From Nitrosomonas sp. Nm84 (lineage in GTDB: Bacteria > Pseudomonadota > Gammaproteobacteria > Burkholderiales > Nitrosomonadaceae), in assembly GCF_003201565.1 (NCBI RefSeq), contig NZ_QJJP01000026.1:1-54638 (forward strand): 54,638 bases of DNA. The letters run 5' to 3'. The translations under genes and the position numbers were made by a program. The notes beneath the pieces were generated by a model. It ran no database searches. It had not been told where the DNA came from and saw only the letters and a list, made by a program, of their open reading frames with translations. Below are positions 8,135-17,184 of this stretch, piece by piece (position 1 is the first letter of the stretch; each line of letters begins with the position of its first letter).

Positions 8135-8698
8135 ATGATTAATTCAACCACCGACATTATCGTGAATGGACTCGACCTGAAACGGATATGGGCAGCGCTC
8201 GATTCGATCAAAGCAGATGACAAAGGCGATATCGCTAACCCTGGCTACCGGGCGACAGTTGAGTGGGACAGCGGCTTTCATAGCACCACGCACACCACCG
8301 ATGGCCAAGTGGTGCTTTCCGATGAACCCAAACGCTATGGCGGGGAAGAAATGGGCGCCACACCGGAAGATTTACTGCTGGCAGCTGTGGGTGCTTGCCT
8401 GGTCAATACTTATATCGCCGCTTTATCAGCCGCCCGCATCCATGTGGAATCCCTGCGCATGAACGTTTCGGGCCGAGTCAATTTCCGGACAGCCTTTGGT
8501 CTGGAGGCAGGCACGCCTGGTTACGAAAATATCAAAATCGTTGTCGATATCCAGACCGATGCCCCGGAAGAAAAGGTCATCGCGCTAATGGAAAAAGTAT
8601 TTCCAACCGCGCCCATCCCGGACACGATCATGCGACCGGTGCCGATCGATGTCGAGATTGTTCACCACGCTGAAGCAACCGCAACGCATGCTTCCTGA
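8135..8698 (+). CDS. OsmC-like protein with a single conserved cysteine
   Basis: At 187 residues it matches the OsmC/Ohr fold, with the helix motif GATPEDLLLAAVGACLVN holding the first conserved cysteine (Cys88). Family peroxidases reduce organic hydroperoxides using two cysteines; the second, normally in a CP-type segment of the late helix, is replaced here by PTAPIPDTIMRP. It may therefore be a one-Cys variant or have lost peroxidase activity. GGAGA precedes the start by 9 bases. It heads a co-directional cluster with a flavin monooxygenase and a TetR regulator, suggesting stress or detoxification. Confidence 0.8.
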   Translation: MINSTTDIIVNGLDLKRIWAALDSIKADDKGDIANPGYRATVEWDSGFHSTTHTTDGQVVLSDEPKRYGGEEMGATPEDLLLAAVGACLVNTYIAALSAARIHVESLRMNVSGRVNFRTAFGLEAGTPGYENIKIVVDIQTDAPEEKVIALMEKVFPTAPIPDTIMRPVPIDVEIVHHAEATATHAS

Positions 8699-8783
8699 GT
8701 ACTTCATCCGCGCATCGGGATTTATGGCAGCCAGTCGCGTGCATTTTTGAGCATGAATAACTGCATACCAAACAAGGTGAACT

Positions 8784-9971
8784 ATGAAAAATAATGATAT
8801 TCACGATGTAGCCGTGGTCGGCGCAGGCCCGGCAGGATTGTCAGCCGCCTATGAGCTGGCCAGAGCGGGCCTGGAACCGCTGGTACTGGAACGCACCGCT
8901 GCGGTGGGGGATGTCTGGCGCAATCACTATGATGGCGTACGCCTGAATTCCGGCCGCTATTTCTCGGCCTTGTCAGGCAGCAAATTTCCCCTCTCCGCCG
9001 GCTCCTGGCCTTCGCGCGAGGAAGTGGTGCGCCTGCTGGAGACCTTCCCTGAGCGGGGAGGATTTACAGTACAAACAAACATCGATATCAAACAGGTCAA
9101 TTACGATCCCGACCGCGACCTGTGGATCATCACCAGCATTGATGGCAAACGTTTTGAATCACGCGCTGTGGTCATGGCCATTGGCGGGTGCCGCATTCCA
9201 GTCATACCCAAATGGGAAGGCATGGAAACTTTCCCCGGCGAGATCATTCACTCCTCGAAATTCAAGAACGCTCAAGATTTTTCCGGCAAGCATGTGCTGG
9301 TCATCGGCACCGGCAATTCTGCCGCCGAAATTGCCAGCAGGCTGACCGAACACGCCAGTCATGTCACCGTATCGGGCAGAACGCCCCCGCATATCCTGCC
9401 TAAAAGCGTTTATGGCATTCCACTGATCGGTATTGGCGTATGGACCCGCTACTGGCCCGGTACTATCGTGGATCGCATATTGAGCTTCCTGCAGCGCAGC
9501 ATGATCGGCAACCTGAGCGCGCATGGTCTTCCCTATCCGACCCTGCCACTCTCCAAACAATACGCCATCAACAATGTCGTACCCATTCTCTATCGTCCTT
9601 TCGTGGACGATGTCCGGGCCGGCCGGATCAGAATCGTTGGTCCGATCCAGAAAATCACCGGGCGAACCGTACATGTCCTGCGCACGCTGACAACCGATCC
9701 CGGCAGCACCCATTCACTCACGACGCTGGAGCCCGATGTCATCATCGCGGGCACAGGTTTTCGCACCGGAATTTCCAAACTGGTTCAAGTGCCAGGCATC
9801 ACCGACGAGAATGACAGATCGGTTATTTCGGGCGACCAGGAGTTCAAGGACGCCCCCCGCCTCTACTTCATCGGGCAAGTAAACCCATTAAGTGGTCTGC
9901 TACGGGAAATCCGTCTCGAGGCTGGCAGAATCGCAAAAAAAATCAAACAACAATTGGCGGCGGGACGATAA
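8784..9971 (+). CDS. Flavin-containing monooxygenase-like FAD/NAD(P) oxidoreductase
   Basis: The 395-residue protein has an FAD-binding Rossmann motif VVGAGPAGLSAAYELARAG (glycines at 13-18) and a second dinucleotide site VIGTGNSAAEIASRL (174-179) for NADPH, the order found in YUCCA-like and single-component flavin monooxygenases. VIIAGTGFRTGIS near 330 is the usual ATGF-type motif. No signal peptide, so cytoplasmic. AAGGTGAAC lies 5' of the ATG. The substrate cannot be told. It sits 85 bases after the OsmC-like gene and before the TetR gene, probably one operon. Confidence 0.8.
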   Translation: MKNNDIHDVAVVGAGPAGLSAAYELARAGLEPLVLERTAAVGDVWRNHYDGVRLNSGRYFSALSGSKFPLSAGSWPSREEVVRLLETFPERGGFTVQTNIDIKQVNYDPDRDLWIITSIDGKRFESRAVVMAIGGCRIPVIPKWEGMETFPGEIIHSSKFKNAQDFSGKHVLVIGTGNSAAEIASRLTEHASHVTVSGRTPPHILPKSVYGIPLIGIGVWTRYWPGTIVDRILSFLQRSMIGNLSAHGLPYPTLPLSKQYAINNVVPILYRPFVDDVRAGRIRIVGPIQKITGRTVHVLRTLTTDPGSTHSLTTLEPDVIIAGTGFRTGISKLVQVPGITDENDRSVISGDQEFKDAPRLYFIGQVNPLSGLLREIRLEAGRIAKKIKQQLAAGR

Positions 9972-10033
9972 TGGAAATTTTCAATCAAGCTTCGCTGCCG
10001 CTCTGAAGGCGAAGTACCCAATCGATCATTGCT

Positions 10034-10672
10034 ATGTTAGACACCGGAACGCAGGCACGACCCAGACATCATTCACGGAAAGAAACCAATAAAAGAAAAT
10101 TGCTGCAGACGGCCTGCCGCCTGTTTTGCAAGGAAGGCATACATGCCACGGGCATCGCCAGAATTATCGAAGAATCAGGCGTATCCCGCCGCACGCTGTA
10201 TCTGCATTTCGGCTCGAAAGAAAACTTGCTCAAGGCAGTATTCGAGGCTGAAGCAAGTATCTGGTTTCGCTGGTTCGATCGGGATTTGCCGCAAATGCAT
10301 TGCTCTCCCGTTGAGCGTATCCTGGCCTTGTTTGATCTGATGCAGAACTGGTTCAAAAGCGAGGATTTTTACGGCTGCGTGTTCATCAATGCGGTCGCCG
10401 AGCACGATAAGGGTAACAGTTGGATACAGGAAATTGCCAACCGGCACGGCGAAAAAATCAATGCCAGGCTGCAAGCAATGGTTGCGCAAAGTGGTATACA
10501 GGATCCCGAATTGGTCACGAAGAAATTGAGCCTCCTGATCGATGGCACCATCGTAACCGCGATGGTGACCGGCAATGGCGAAGTCGCCCATATCGGACGA
10601 CTGACTGCAGAGGACATCCTGCGCAGCGCCCCTTGCACCAACAATCAGGCAACAAAGATGCACTCAATTTAA
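10034..10672 (+). CDS. TetR-family transcriptional regulator
   Basis: The N-terminal helix-turn-helix is clear at residues 20-65: KLLQTACRLFCKEGIHATGI, then ESGVSRRTLYLHFGSKENLL. The C-terminal ligand domain of about 140 residues includes FYGCVFINAVAEH, seen in the TetR_C subgroup that controls oxidoreductases. It follows the monooxygenase by 62 bases in the same direction and probably represses this cluster in response to a small molecule. The start was taken at the first ATG, with no strong ribosome site; an internal start is possible. Confidence 0.85.
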   Translation: MLDTGTQARPRHHSRKETNKRKLLQTACRLFCKEGIHATGIARIIEESGVSRRTLYLHFGSKENLLKAVFEAEASIWFRWFDRDLPQMHCSPVERILALFDLMQNWFKSEDFYGCVFINAVAEHDKGNSWIQEIANRHGEKINARLQAMVAQSGIQDPELVTKKLSLLIDGTIVTAMVTGNGEVAHIGRLTAEDILRSAPCTNNQATKMHSI

Positions 10673-10687
10673 AAGAGGAACACCACC

Positions 10688-11647
10688 TTGAACTGGTCAT
10701 TAAATTTGGACAAGAGGATACCCACACCTCTACGCATTTTGCTGAGGGGTGCCGGACAGGTCGTTTTCTGTAACAACGCCGTCACAGGATTGATCGTACT
10801 GGCGGCATTCTACGCAGGCGGAACGATCACAGGGCTGGCTGCAACCGTTGGCTTGATCAGCAGCACTGTGACTGCTCATGCCTGCAGATTCTGCAAAGCC
10901 GATATCGAAGCAGGATTATATGGCTTCAACGGTGTGCTGTCAGGCGCCTGCCTCTCAATATTTCTTGAACATACGCCCCAGCTCTGGCTCTATATTGTAT
11001 TGGCATCCATGCTGTCGAGCCTCATGTGGGCAGTTCTGACCAGAATGCTCCAGCTCTTTAACATGCCAGCCGCAACTTCACCATTTGTCCTGGTCAGCTG
11101 GGTATTTCTGGTAACGATCTACGCCTTCGACAGCTACGCACTTGGCCCAGCGTTACCCGCAGCAAGCATGCAGTTAGCCGTCATGGATATAGGTACCCTC
11201 CCTCTGGAAACATGGTTCACTGCACTGGCAAGAGGCATAGGCCAGGTTATCTTTACCGACAATACGCTTGCCGGCGGCATGCTTCTTACCGGAATTGCCA
11301 TCGCCTCCCTGCGCGGCGCGCTGATGGTGATTGGCGGCGCTTTCATCGGGGTTGTCGTACCCGCAATACTCGGCGTCCATGCAAGTGCTATCGAGGCGGG
11401 ACTCTATGGATTCAATCCGGCCCTGGTCATGATTGCAATCGGCTGGGTTTTTCTCGAGCCCAGTGCCAAAAGCGCCTTGCTGGCGATCCTGGCCGGTATT
11501 CTGGCCGTGCTGTGCCAGGCAGTATTATCTAGTCTACTGACACCCATGGGCCTGCCTGTTCTGGCATCTCCCTTTATTCTTACCTTATGGGTAGTCCTGT
11601 TTATTGCGAGTAAATCCAGATACTGGTTTTCGGCAGCAATGAGTTAA
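10688..11647 (+). CDS. Urea transporter (UT family)
   Basis: A very hydrophobic 319-residue inner-membrane protein made of two homologous halves. Each half contains a GQVIF/GQVVF...N motif (RGAGQVVFCNNAVTG and RGIGQVIFTDNTLAGG), an EAGLYGFNGVL/EAGLYGFNPAL motif and a SPF segment (ATSPFVLVSW and LASPFILTLW). This duplicated layout is that of UT-type urea channels, which pass urea passively. Start is a TTG at 10688 with GAGGA 7 bases upstream. For an ammonia oxidiser urea is an ammonia source; no urease gene is present in the window. The gene follows tetR by 15 bases. Confidence 0.85.
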   Translation: MNWSLNLDKRIPTPLRILLRGAGQVVFCNNAVTGLIVLAAFYAGGTITGLAATVGLISSTVTAHACRFCKADIEAGLYGFNGVLSGACLSIFLEHTPQLWLYIVLASMLSSLMWAVLTRMLQLFNMPAATSPFVLVSWVFLVTIYAFDSYALGPALPAASMQLAVMDIGTLPLETWFTALARGIGQVIFTDNTLAGGMLLTGIAIASLRGALMVIGGAFIGVVVPAILGVHASAIEAGLYGFNPALVMIAIGWVFLEPSAKSALLAILAGILAVLCQAVLSSLLTPMGLPVLASPFILTLWVVLFIASKSRYWFSAAMS

Positions 11648-11696
11648 GCAAATTATCCCCTTTTCGATCCCAGCAAACATTTCCAAGGAGGAGTTT

Positions 11697-12329
11697 ATGA
11701 CTGCAATCTGGCAAAATTTATCGATACATACCCGGCGTCTTATGATTGCTATCAGTACGCTAATGGTCATTATTCTGATTGGAATGCAGTTCCACGTAAG
11801 TTCTCAAGGCGACATGTCGGAAACATACCCAAAAGGGTTTCGTGGTGGTACTTGCACAATTGAGTCTGATACATTGTTAATTGGTTATTCTGCCTATTTT
11901 ATTCCTAAAGACTATGAAATACCGCAGGATGCCTTAAGTGCAATGTCTGTTCCCATTTTATGTGGAAAAGTACCCAGCCCAGGCATACTCAGTATCACCA
12001 TTGACTTACTGTATCCTGTTTCCGTACGTGAGCGATCGGTGGCACTCAGCCTGTTCAGGGAGGCTGATGGCAAATTGGGGAAAGCGCTTTTTTCAATTCC
12101 CGCAAAAAATTATCATTCAGGCAGTATTTCTCTTGAGATTCACGTTGATGAACCGGGAGAATACGTGCTTCATCTTTCTGGCGTAGATGAGAATCAGCTG
12201 GATTTTAGATTAGTAATTCCGATCACCGTAGGTTCGCGATGGTACGAAGGCATCGTTCAGTTCTGGCCTTTACTTCTGCTTTGCGCAGCAGCTGTCTCTT
12301 TTTATAATTTTAGACGAATAATTGATTAA
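11697..12329 (+). CDS. Unknown membrane-anchored protein
   Basis: Not recognised. The 210-residue product has an N-terminal membrane segment (about 15-33, LMIAISTLMVIILIGMQF), a middle domain of about 150 residues rich in beta strands with two cysteines (GGTCTI and VPILCGK), and a C-terminal membrane segment (WPLLLLCAAAVSFY) followed by basic residues. The middle probably faces the periplasm. AAGGAGGAG lies 5 bases from the ATG, an excellent ribosome site. It follows the urea transporter by about 50 bases, so it may be co-transcribed, but no function is claimed. Confidence 0.6.
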   Translation: MTAIWQNLSIHTRRLMIAISTLMVIILIGMQFHVSSQGDMSETYPKGFRGGTCTIESDTLLIGYSAYFIPKDYEIPQDALSAMSVPILCGKVPSPGILSITIDLLYPVSVRERSVALSLFREADGKLGKALFSIPAKNYHSGSISLEIHVDEPGEYVLHLSGVDENQLDFRLVIPITVGSRWYEGIVQFWPLLLLCAAAVSFYNFRRIID

Positions 12330-12355
12330 TCTCCTTTTGCTGCCAACTTATGTTA

Positions 12356-12403
12356 GCAGGGTGTGTAGAAGAAATTATTTCTTTTTTCGATTTAGCACCC
12401 TGC
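12356..12403 (+). terminator. Possible terminator hairpin after the cargo cluster
   Basis: GCAGGGTG pairs with CACCCTGC, with an inner AAGAAA/TTTCTT stem and a T run inside. It lies 27 bases past the last cluster gene. A clean T tract after the outer stem is lacking, so this is tentative. Confidence 0.35.
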
Positions 12404-12442
12404 AAGCTTCCGTATCAATAAAACCAGCCATATACTGGTAGA

Positions 12443-12757
12443 TCAAGCGCTGGTATTGTGCGGCATATCGATGTCTTGAGTGGGCAACAATCCAGTTCGG
12501 TCCGCCGTGACCCTGCAGTGTGGCTTATCGTTTGCAATATCGAAATCATTATTCCAGTGAAATGGCTGCAGGTTTTCCAGGGAATCTGGACTGCCTGGCT
12601 TAACATTTACGATCTTCCAACCATATTCTGACTTCACATTATTATATTGTTGCCGGTTTATCCACGCGCCACATTGGTCCTTGCGCCACTCGGATGTATC
12701 TTGCTCCAGCATCCCTCGTCCTTTTTCCCAGACTGCCTGTACCAGATTCTCATCAAT
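12443..12757 (-). pseudogene. HNH-like small protein gene, 5' end cut by Tn3 insertion
   Basis: The frame reads LVQAVWEKGRG, then WRKDQCGAWINRQQYNN and SEYGWKIVNVKPG, then NLQPFHWNND. This resembles small HNH-type proteins with a YGWEIDHI core and NLRPLQW tail, but the His of the expected DHI is replaced (IVNV), so catalysis would be lost. Coding continues in frame into the transposon terminal repeat at 12757, with no start of its own outside except an internal ATG at 12712. The matching 5' part was not recognised beyond the other transposon end. Confidence 0.5.
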
Positions 12758-12810
12758 GGGTAAATTCCAACAAAGGTACGTAATGCGTCATTCACTGTTT
12801 GCCTCCTTTT

Positions 12811-15800
12811 TTACTTTACCTCTGCTTCAAGTGCTAGTTTTGGCATTTGAATACCTACCGTATCTTGCAGTTTTTCCTCTGAGAAATCGTATACTCCCAG
12901 CAAATTAATATGTAACCAAGTAATAATAGAACCGTTTGCCAGTGCCTCTTGCAGCGCGGTTTTATACGCAGGATCATTCGTGTCAGATAGTTTCTGAATT
13001 AAGTACAGATAATTCCAGCAAATGATGCAGTTTTTAATCAACCGCTTGCAACTTTCTGCGACTTCTTGCTCTTGCTTCTCAGTCTCAATCAGCTCTCGAG
13101 GATTGCCTACCGATACTGCACGGGTGAATTTGTGAGAATGCTCGATCTTGTTCAGCTGTTTCTCAATGGCTTGGCGTAGAGCTACATCATCAATGTATCG
13201 CAAGATGAACAGCGATTTAATGATCTGACCAAATGCTTTGAGTGCTTTGTACAAGGTGTGTTGCTTGGAATAGGAATTTAGTCGTCTGAATATGTCTGAT
13301 GCAGTAGTTTCTTTGAGTTTAATTGTTGTAATCATTCGTAAAATATCATCCCAATGGCGGATAATCAGATCAGTATCAATATAGCCTGATGGTTGAATCT
13401 TCCAGTTTGAACGATCAATGTGCCGATGATTTTTAAACAGATACAGCTGCTGTTTCTTCAGGTTCTTGATTCTCGGAGCATAAGAAAATTCCAGCAAATG
13501 TGTTGCGCCAAAAATAACCTCGCTGTAACCATGAGTATCAGTAGAATGAATATCACTTTTAATGACATCATTGTGCATCAAACCGTCGATAACAAAAGCA
13601 CTTTCCCGCTCAGCGGCACTGAATACGGTGGAATACCATAAGATATTACGCTCATCAATAAAGCTATAGACACTGCTGGCTAGATCTTTTCCGGCATACT
13701 TGAATGAATAGCTGGCATTCAAAGAATCATTTAAAACCTCAAATTTCTGGCCATCACTGGACGTATGCAGCTGATCGGGAGTACGTCGATAACAATTGGG
13801 TAATCCCATCTGATCAATCAATGCCACAACACGATCATTGGCAGCACGAGTACCCTCAAGTGAGAAAAACCAATTAACTGTGCGCTCCAGCTCCGATTCA
13901 TTGATCGCCTGTGAGATGCGGGCCATTTTCGGTGTGCCAATCTCGCAACCCAGACCGATGATACCGGCAAAAAAAGTCTGCTTTTTTGGACGCTGATGGT
14001 GATAGCGCTGTTGCCAATGTTGGAATTCGTTCAAAAAACCACTATAACGATCGACAGTAGCCATTACTTCCAGTAATGACACATATTGTCGTTCAGGAAA
14101 AAAATTGCGTAGCGGCTCTGCATCTGCACCATGTGATTCTTTTTGTGGCGTTTTTAACTGAAAACGTCCCTTAGCATCGAAACTGACCAAAGTATTGTCA
14201 CCGGTTGCGATATGCTGATTAGTCACTTGGTATTGCTGCAATAGCGCTTCATCTAATTGCTTCAGTACTTGCTCAGAATCAACAAAATCTAGTAGTCCCG
14301 CTCGTTCCAGCAGAATGTATTTCTCTTGTTGCCAGCGACCCTTGCTGATCAAATAATCGTCCAGTGGACGATATTTATAAGAATGATGTAAATTTACAGT
14401 GCCGGATTTTATGCCATTTTGCACATGTAGAAACAAAAATGCTTTGTATAACGACACGCGAAAGCGCTCACCAGTTGTGACTGCTGTATATTCCTCCTCA
14501 GTCAGAAATGAAACCGGTGCAGTTTTATCAATGCGGCCGTCATTGTTTCTAAAGTGATTCAAGGCTGCCAGCAATCCTTGCGCTGCCGGTTCGCACTGAA
14601 ATGTGAGCACTTTGAGAATCGGACTGACACGGTTTTGCAAACGCAGAGAACGCGCTTCAAGAATTTGGTAATAGTCATCCTCATTTAACTGTGTTACCAA
14701 CTTATCCCGTAGATTTATCAAGTCTTGTTGATCTTTGGGTAATAATGCTTCGATCCGATTCACTTTTTCCGCATCGGTCAGCGCTTCATCCTGTATGACG
14801 GTCTGAATCTCTGATACTAAGCTCAGCCAATTGCTATTGATGTAGCGCAGCAATTTATTTACCACCTGATTGCGCTCTACCCGTTGTGCATAACGCTGTT
14901 CTTTATGCTCACGCTGAGCGCCGTTTTGATAGCTCTTAATGCTGTTTAGTAACACATCAACTAGATTATCTTGCAGACGATAATACTGGTGAGCAATAAA
15001 CGCCAACAAATGCAAATAACGGTCTTCATCACGCCGTCGGGTGATCTGAAAGATTTCTGATTTCAACACACTATTGGCGTAATAACGGATTCCATCACGG
15101 TTTAAGTCCAGTGCTCGCAGGGTCGATTGGAACTGGCCATACAATTCTCCAATCAACACCAAGTCAACAACGCGTTCTTTGATTTTTGCTGGACGTGCTG
15201 ATTGCGACAATTTTTTTAGCAGAGTCAGTCGATAAGCCGAAGTTGCTCCTGGGTGTTGTTCACCGAATACAGGGGTTTGCTCAAACAGGGCTTCCAATGC
15301 TTGTTTAGCTTCTGAGGATAGTTGTTGTTGAATGATGTTTACTAATTGATCTTTACGTCGATTGATCACTGCTGTAATTAAATCAGTCAAAGTGAAACAA
15401 CCCGGCAACTGCACCTTTTCCCGTATCAGCAAATCAATGCAGCGCCAGAAGATCAAACGAGGCTTTAACTGAGAACGTACCATAATATTAATTTCTTCGT
15501 TTAAAAATGCTTTGGCTTGGCTGCTAAAAGCTTGATAACCGTAATACTTGAGTATGGTCTGTTGATGTTTCTGACGAGTACGATCATTGTATTCATGCAA
15601 ATTAACCAATACATCTGGCAATCCCAGTTTTTGGGTAACATATTCAACATCAACCGCTCTAAACTCGTTAGCTGCAAAAAATTTTTTAGTCGCTAGAAAA
15701 TAACCGCAGCTAATCAGAAATCCGACCTGATGTGCCGGCGATCGCAAGCCTGATACCATGTGATAAAGAGTGTCAGAGAAATAAAAGTACTTTTTACGTT

Positions 15801-15873
15801 GAAGGGAGTTAAATGTCGGTGGAAAATCAAAATCGTACCGTTCAACAGTATTGAGAATACGCATTCGCGGCAT
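12811..15873 (-). CDS. tnpA: Tn3-family transposase TnpA
   Basis: At 1020 residues it has the usual Tn3 TnpA length. The N-terminal DUF4158-like DNA-binding region begins MPRMRILNTVERYDF. The C-terminal DDE catalytic domain shows HTSSDGQKFE (first Asp), IHSTDTHGYSEVIFG (second Asp) and the helical ELIETEKQEQEV tail region. GGAGG lies 6 bases upstream of the ATG. It drives replicative transposition and is divergent from tnpR, with the res site expected between them. It appears intact. Confidence 0.95.
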   Translation of the reverse strand: MPRMRILNTVERYDFDFPPTFNSLQRKKYFYFSDTLYHMVSGLRSPAHQVGFLISCGYFLATKKFFAANEFRAVDVEYVTQKLGLPDVLVNLHEYNDRTRQKHQQTILKYYGYQAFSSQAKAFLNEEINIMVRSQLKPRLIFWRCIDLLIREKVQLPGCFTLTDLITAVINRRKDQLVNIIQQQLSSEAKQALEALFEQTPVFGEQHPGATSAYRLTLLKKLSQSARPAKIKERVVDLVLIGELYGQFQSTLRALDLNRDGIRYYANSVLKSEIFQITRRRDEDRYLHLLAFIAHQYYRLQDNLVDVLLNSIKSYQNGAQREHKEQRYAQRVERNQVVNKLLRYINSNWLSLVSEIQTVIQDEALTDAEKVNRIEALLPKDQQDLINLRDKLVTQLNEDDYYQILEARSLRLQNRVSPILKVLTFQCEPAAQGLLAALNHFRNNDGRIDKTAPVSFLTEEEYTAVTTGERFRVSLYKAFLFLHVQNGIKSGTVNLHHSYKYRPLDDYLISKGRWQQEKYILLERAGLLDFVDSEQVLKQLDEALLQQYQVTNQHIATGDNTLVSFDAKGRFQLKTPQKESHGADAEPLRNFFPERQYVSLLEVMATVDRYSGFLNEFQHWQQRYHHQRPKKQTFFAGIIGLGCEIGTPKMARISQAINESELERTVNWFFSLEGTRAANDRVVALIDQMGLPNCYRRTPDQLHTSSDGQKFEVLNDSLNASYSFKYAGKDLASSVYSFIDERNILWYSTVFSAAERESAFVIDGLMHNDVIKSDIHSTDTHGYSEVIFGATHLLEFSYAPRIKNLKKQQLYLFKNHRHIDRSNWKIQPSGYIDTDLIIRHWDDILRMITTIKLKETTASDIFRRLNSYSKQHTLYKALKAFGQIIKSLFILRYIDDVALRQAIEKQLNKIEHSHKFTRAVSVGNPRELIETEKQEQEVAESCKRLIKNCIICWNYLYLIQKLSDTNDPAYKTALQEALANGSIITWLHINLLGVYDFSEEKLQDTVGIQMPKLALEAEVK

Positions 15874-16033
15874 GATGACCTCCTTGCTGAGGTAAAGAAA
15901 ACGGTGGTTTGTTTTACTTGCTCAAAAAATCATTATTTGTTTCCTAAATAGCGGGATTTTAGGTAATATACCCGGTAAAGAAATCAAGGTAAACAATAAT
16001 GTGCTATATAATGAGTTTCTTTACTTATTTGCC
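15874..16033. promoter_or_regulatory. Likely res site and divergent tnpA/tnpR promoters
   Basis: This 160-base gap separates divergent tnpA and tnpR, where Tn3-family elements carry the three-subsite res site. It is AT rich; I could not delimit the subsites by eye. Confidence 0.5.
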
Positions 16034-16606
16034 ATGCTGATCGGTTATGCACGAGTATCGACGGATGATCAAAAGTCTGATTTACAGGAAGATGCCCTCA
16101 AAGCGGCAGGGTGTGAGAAAATAATTGTAGATAAGGTTAGTGGAGTTAAAACTGAACGCTCTGGTCTGACACAGCTCAGTGAATTACTACGTAAAGGTGA
16201 TACATTGGTAGTTTGGCGATTAGATCGTTTGGGTCGTTCTCTGAAAGATTTAATTGAATGGGTTAATCGTCTGGAGCAATGGGGTGTAAGCTTTCGGAGC
16301 CTTGAAGAATCAATCGATACTCGATCAAGTAGCGGAAAGTTAATCTTTCACATCTTTGGTGCTTTAGCAGAGTTTGAGCGTAATCTGATCGAAGATCGTA
16401 CGCGTGCAGGGCTTGCAGCAGCTCGTGCTAGGGGCCGCAAAGGCGGTCGACCTAAATCGCTAGATACCACTAAACGCCAGTTGACGGTTGAACTGTATCA
16501 AGAAAAGAAGCTACCGATCAAAACAATCTGCGAAATGATGAATATCTCGAAACCAACACTTTATGCGTATGTGAAGGATTCTAACGAGAAAAATAAGCAA
16601 TCTTAA
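16034..16606 (+). CDS. tnpR: Serine resolvase TnpR
   Basis: The product begins [13 protein letters not shown] with the catalytic serine at residue 9, contains VVWRLDRLGRSLKDLIEWV and FHIFGALAEFERNLIEDRTRAGLAAARARGR split over the catalytic-domain end and long E helix, and ends with a DNA-binding helix-turn-helix (KTICEMMNISKPTLYAYV). It resolves transposition cointegrates at res. The start at 16034 is chosen because the family begins exactly at MLIGYARV; the frame also runs up to a GTG at 16001. The stop lies four bases from the right terminal repeat. Confidence 0.92.
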   Translation: MLIGYARVSTDDQKSDLQEDALKAAGCEKIIVDKVSGVKTERSGLTQLSELLRKGDTLVVWRLDRLGRSLKDLIEWVNRLEQWGVSFRSLEESIDTRSSSGKLIFHIFGALAEFERNLIEDRTRAGLAAARARGRKGGRPKSLDTTKRQLTVELYQEKKLPIKTICEMMNISKPTLYAYVKDSNEKNKQS

Positions 16607-16648
16607 GAACGAATGACGCATTACGTACCTTTGTTGGAATTTACCCAT

Positions 16649-17184
16649 CTTCCATTTTTTCTGCCTAAAGGCAACATCATTACAAACTTTTGGAAACTAA
16701 ATCAGTTGAACAGCATAGTGTTCCATATTGATTTAAAAGGTTTATATCACTTAACGGATATAAGGATATTCAGCGAAATGTGAATAAATAGGAAGGAATG
16801 TTGAGGGAAGTTCTACTGGATATAATCTTATGAAATTTTTTCCTTTGATGATTGAGAATATATCCTATTTTACATAATGTGAATTATCGGCAATAGATAA
16901 ATTTATTTCAACCTGTTGATTAATAATATTTATAAATAAATAACCTATTCCTGATGTAACGAAATCATGGATGTTACTCATTCACGCAGGAATCCTTACG
17001 ATACCCCGGTCAAAAAAGTATATAGGTAAGGAACAAACAAAACCCTCGCTCGTTCACAGACGTAAAGATTAATTTTGAACTGCATTTTAAGAATCTGAAT
17101 GGCCCTGTAAAAATTAACCTGATGAACTTGCCAAGGAACTATGGCAGCTCATCAGATATTATTAATCTCTGCTAGTCTAGAGCA
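16649..17184. other. Gene-free stretch
   Basis: No coding frame or RNA is recognised in these 536 AT-rich bases. A small inverted repeat, TTATATC/GATATAA at 16742-16763, is present. The last bases (17168-17183) repeat 77-92 of the window. Confidence 0.4.

Larger units (their letters stand above)
12756..16648. mobile_element. Tn3-family transposon, complete
   Basis: Perfect 38-base terminal inverted repeats (12756-12793 and 16611-16648; the canonical GGG begins at 12758 and ends at 16646) enclose a TnpA transposase and, divergently, a TnpR resolvase. No cargo gene lies inside. The 5-base flanks differ (TCAAT and ATCTT), so no target duplication remains, suggesting a later deletion or recombination at one end. 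Confidence 0.9.

Noticed and set aside
9159..9713. A 184-codon antisense frame in the monooxygenase.
   Set aside because: It is a shadow; the plus-strand frame has both dinucleotide-binding motifs.
12753..16651. A 5-base target duplication for the Tn3 element.
   Set aside because: The flanks TCAAT and ATCTT do not match.
77..17183. The 16-mer TCTGCTAGTCTAGAGC occurs at 77-92 and 17168-17183.
   Set aside because: A 16-base match is not very unlikely by chance in 54 kb and the flanks share nothing, so I do not claim an element boundary.
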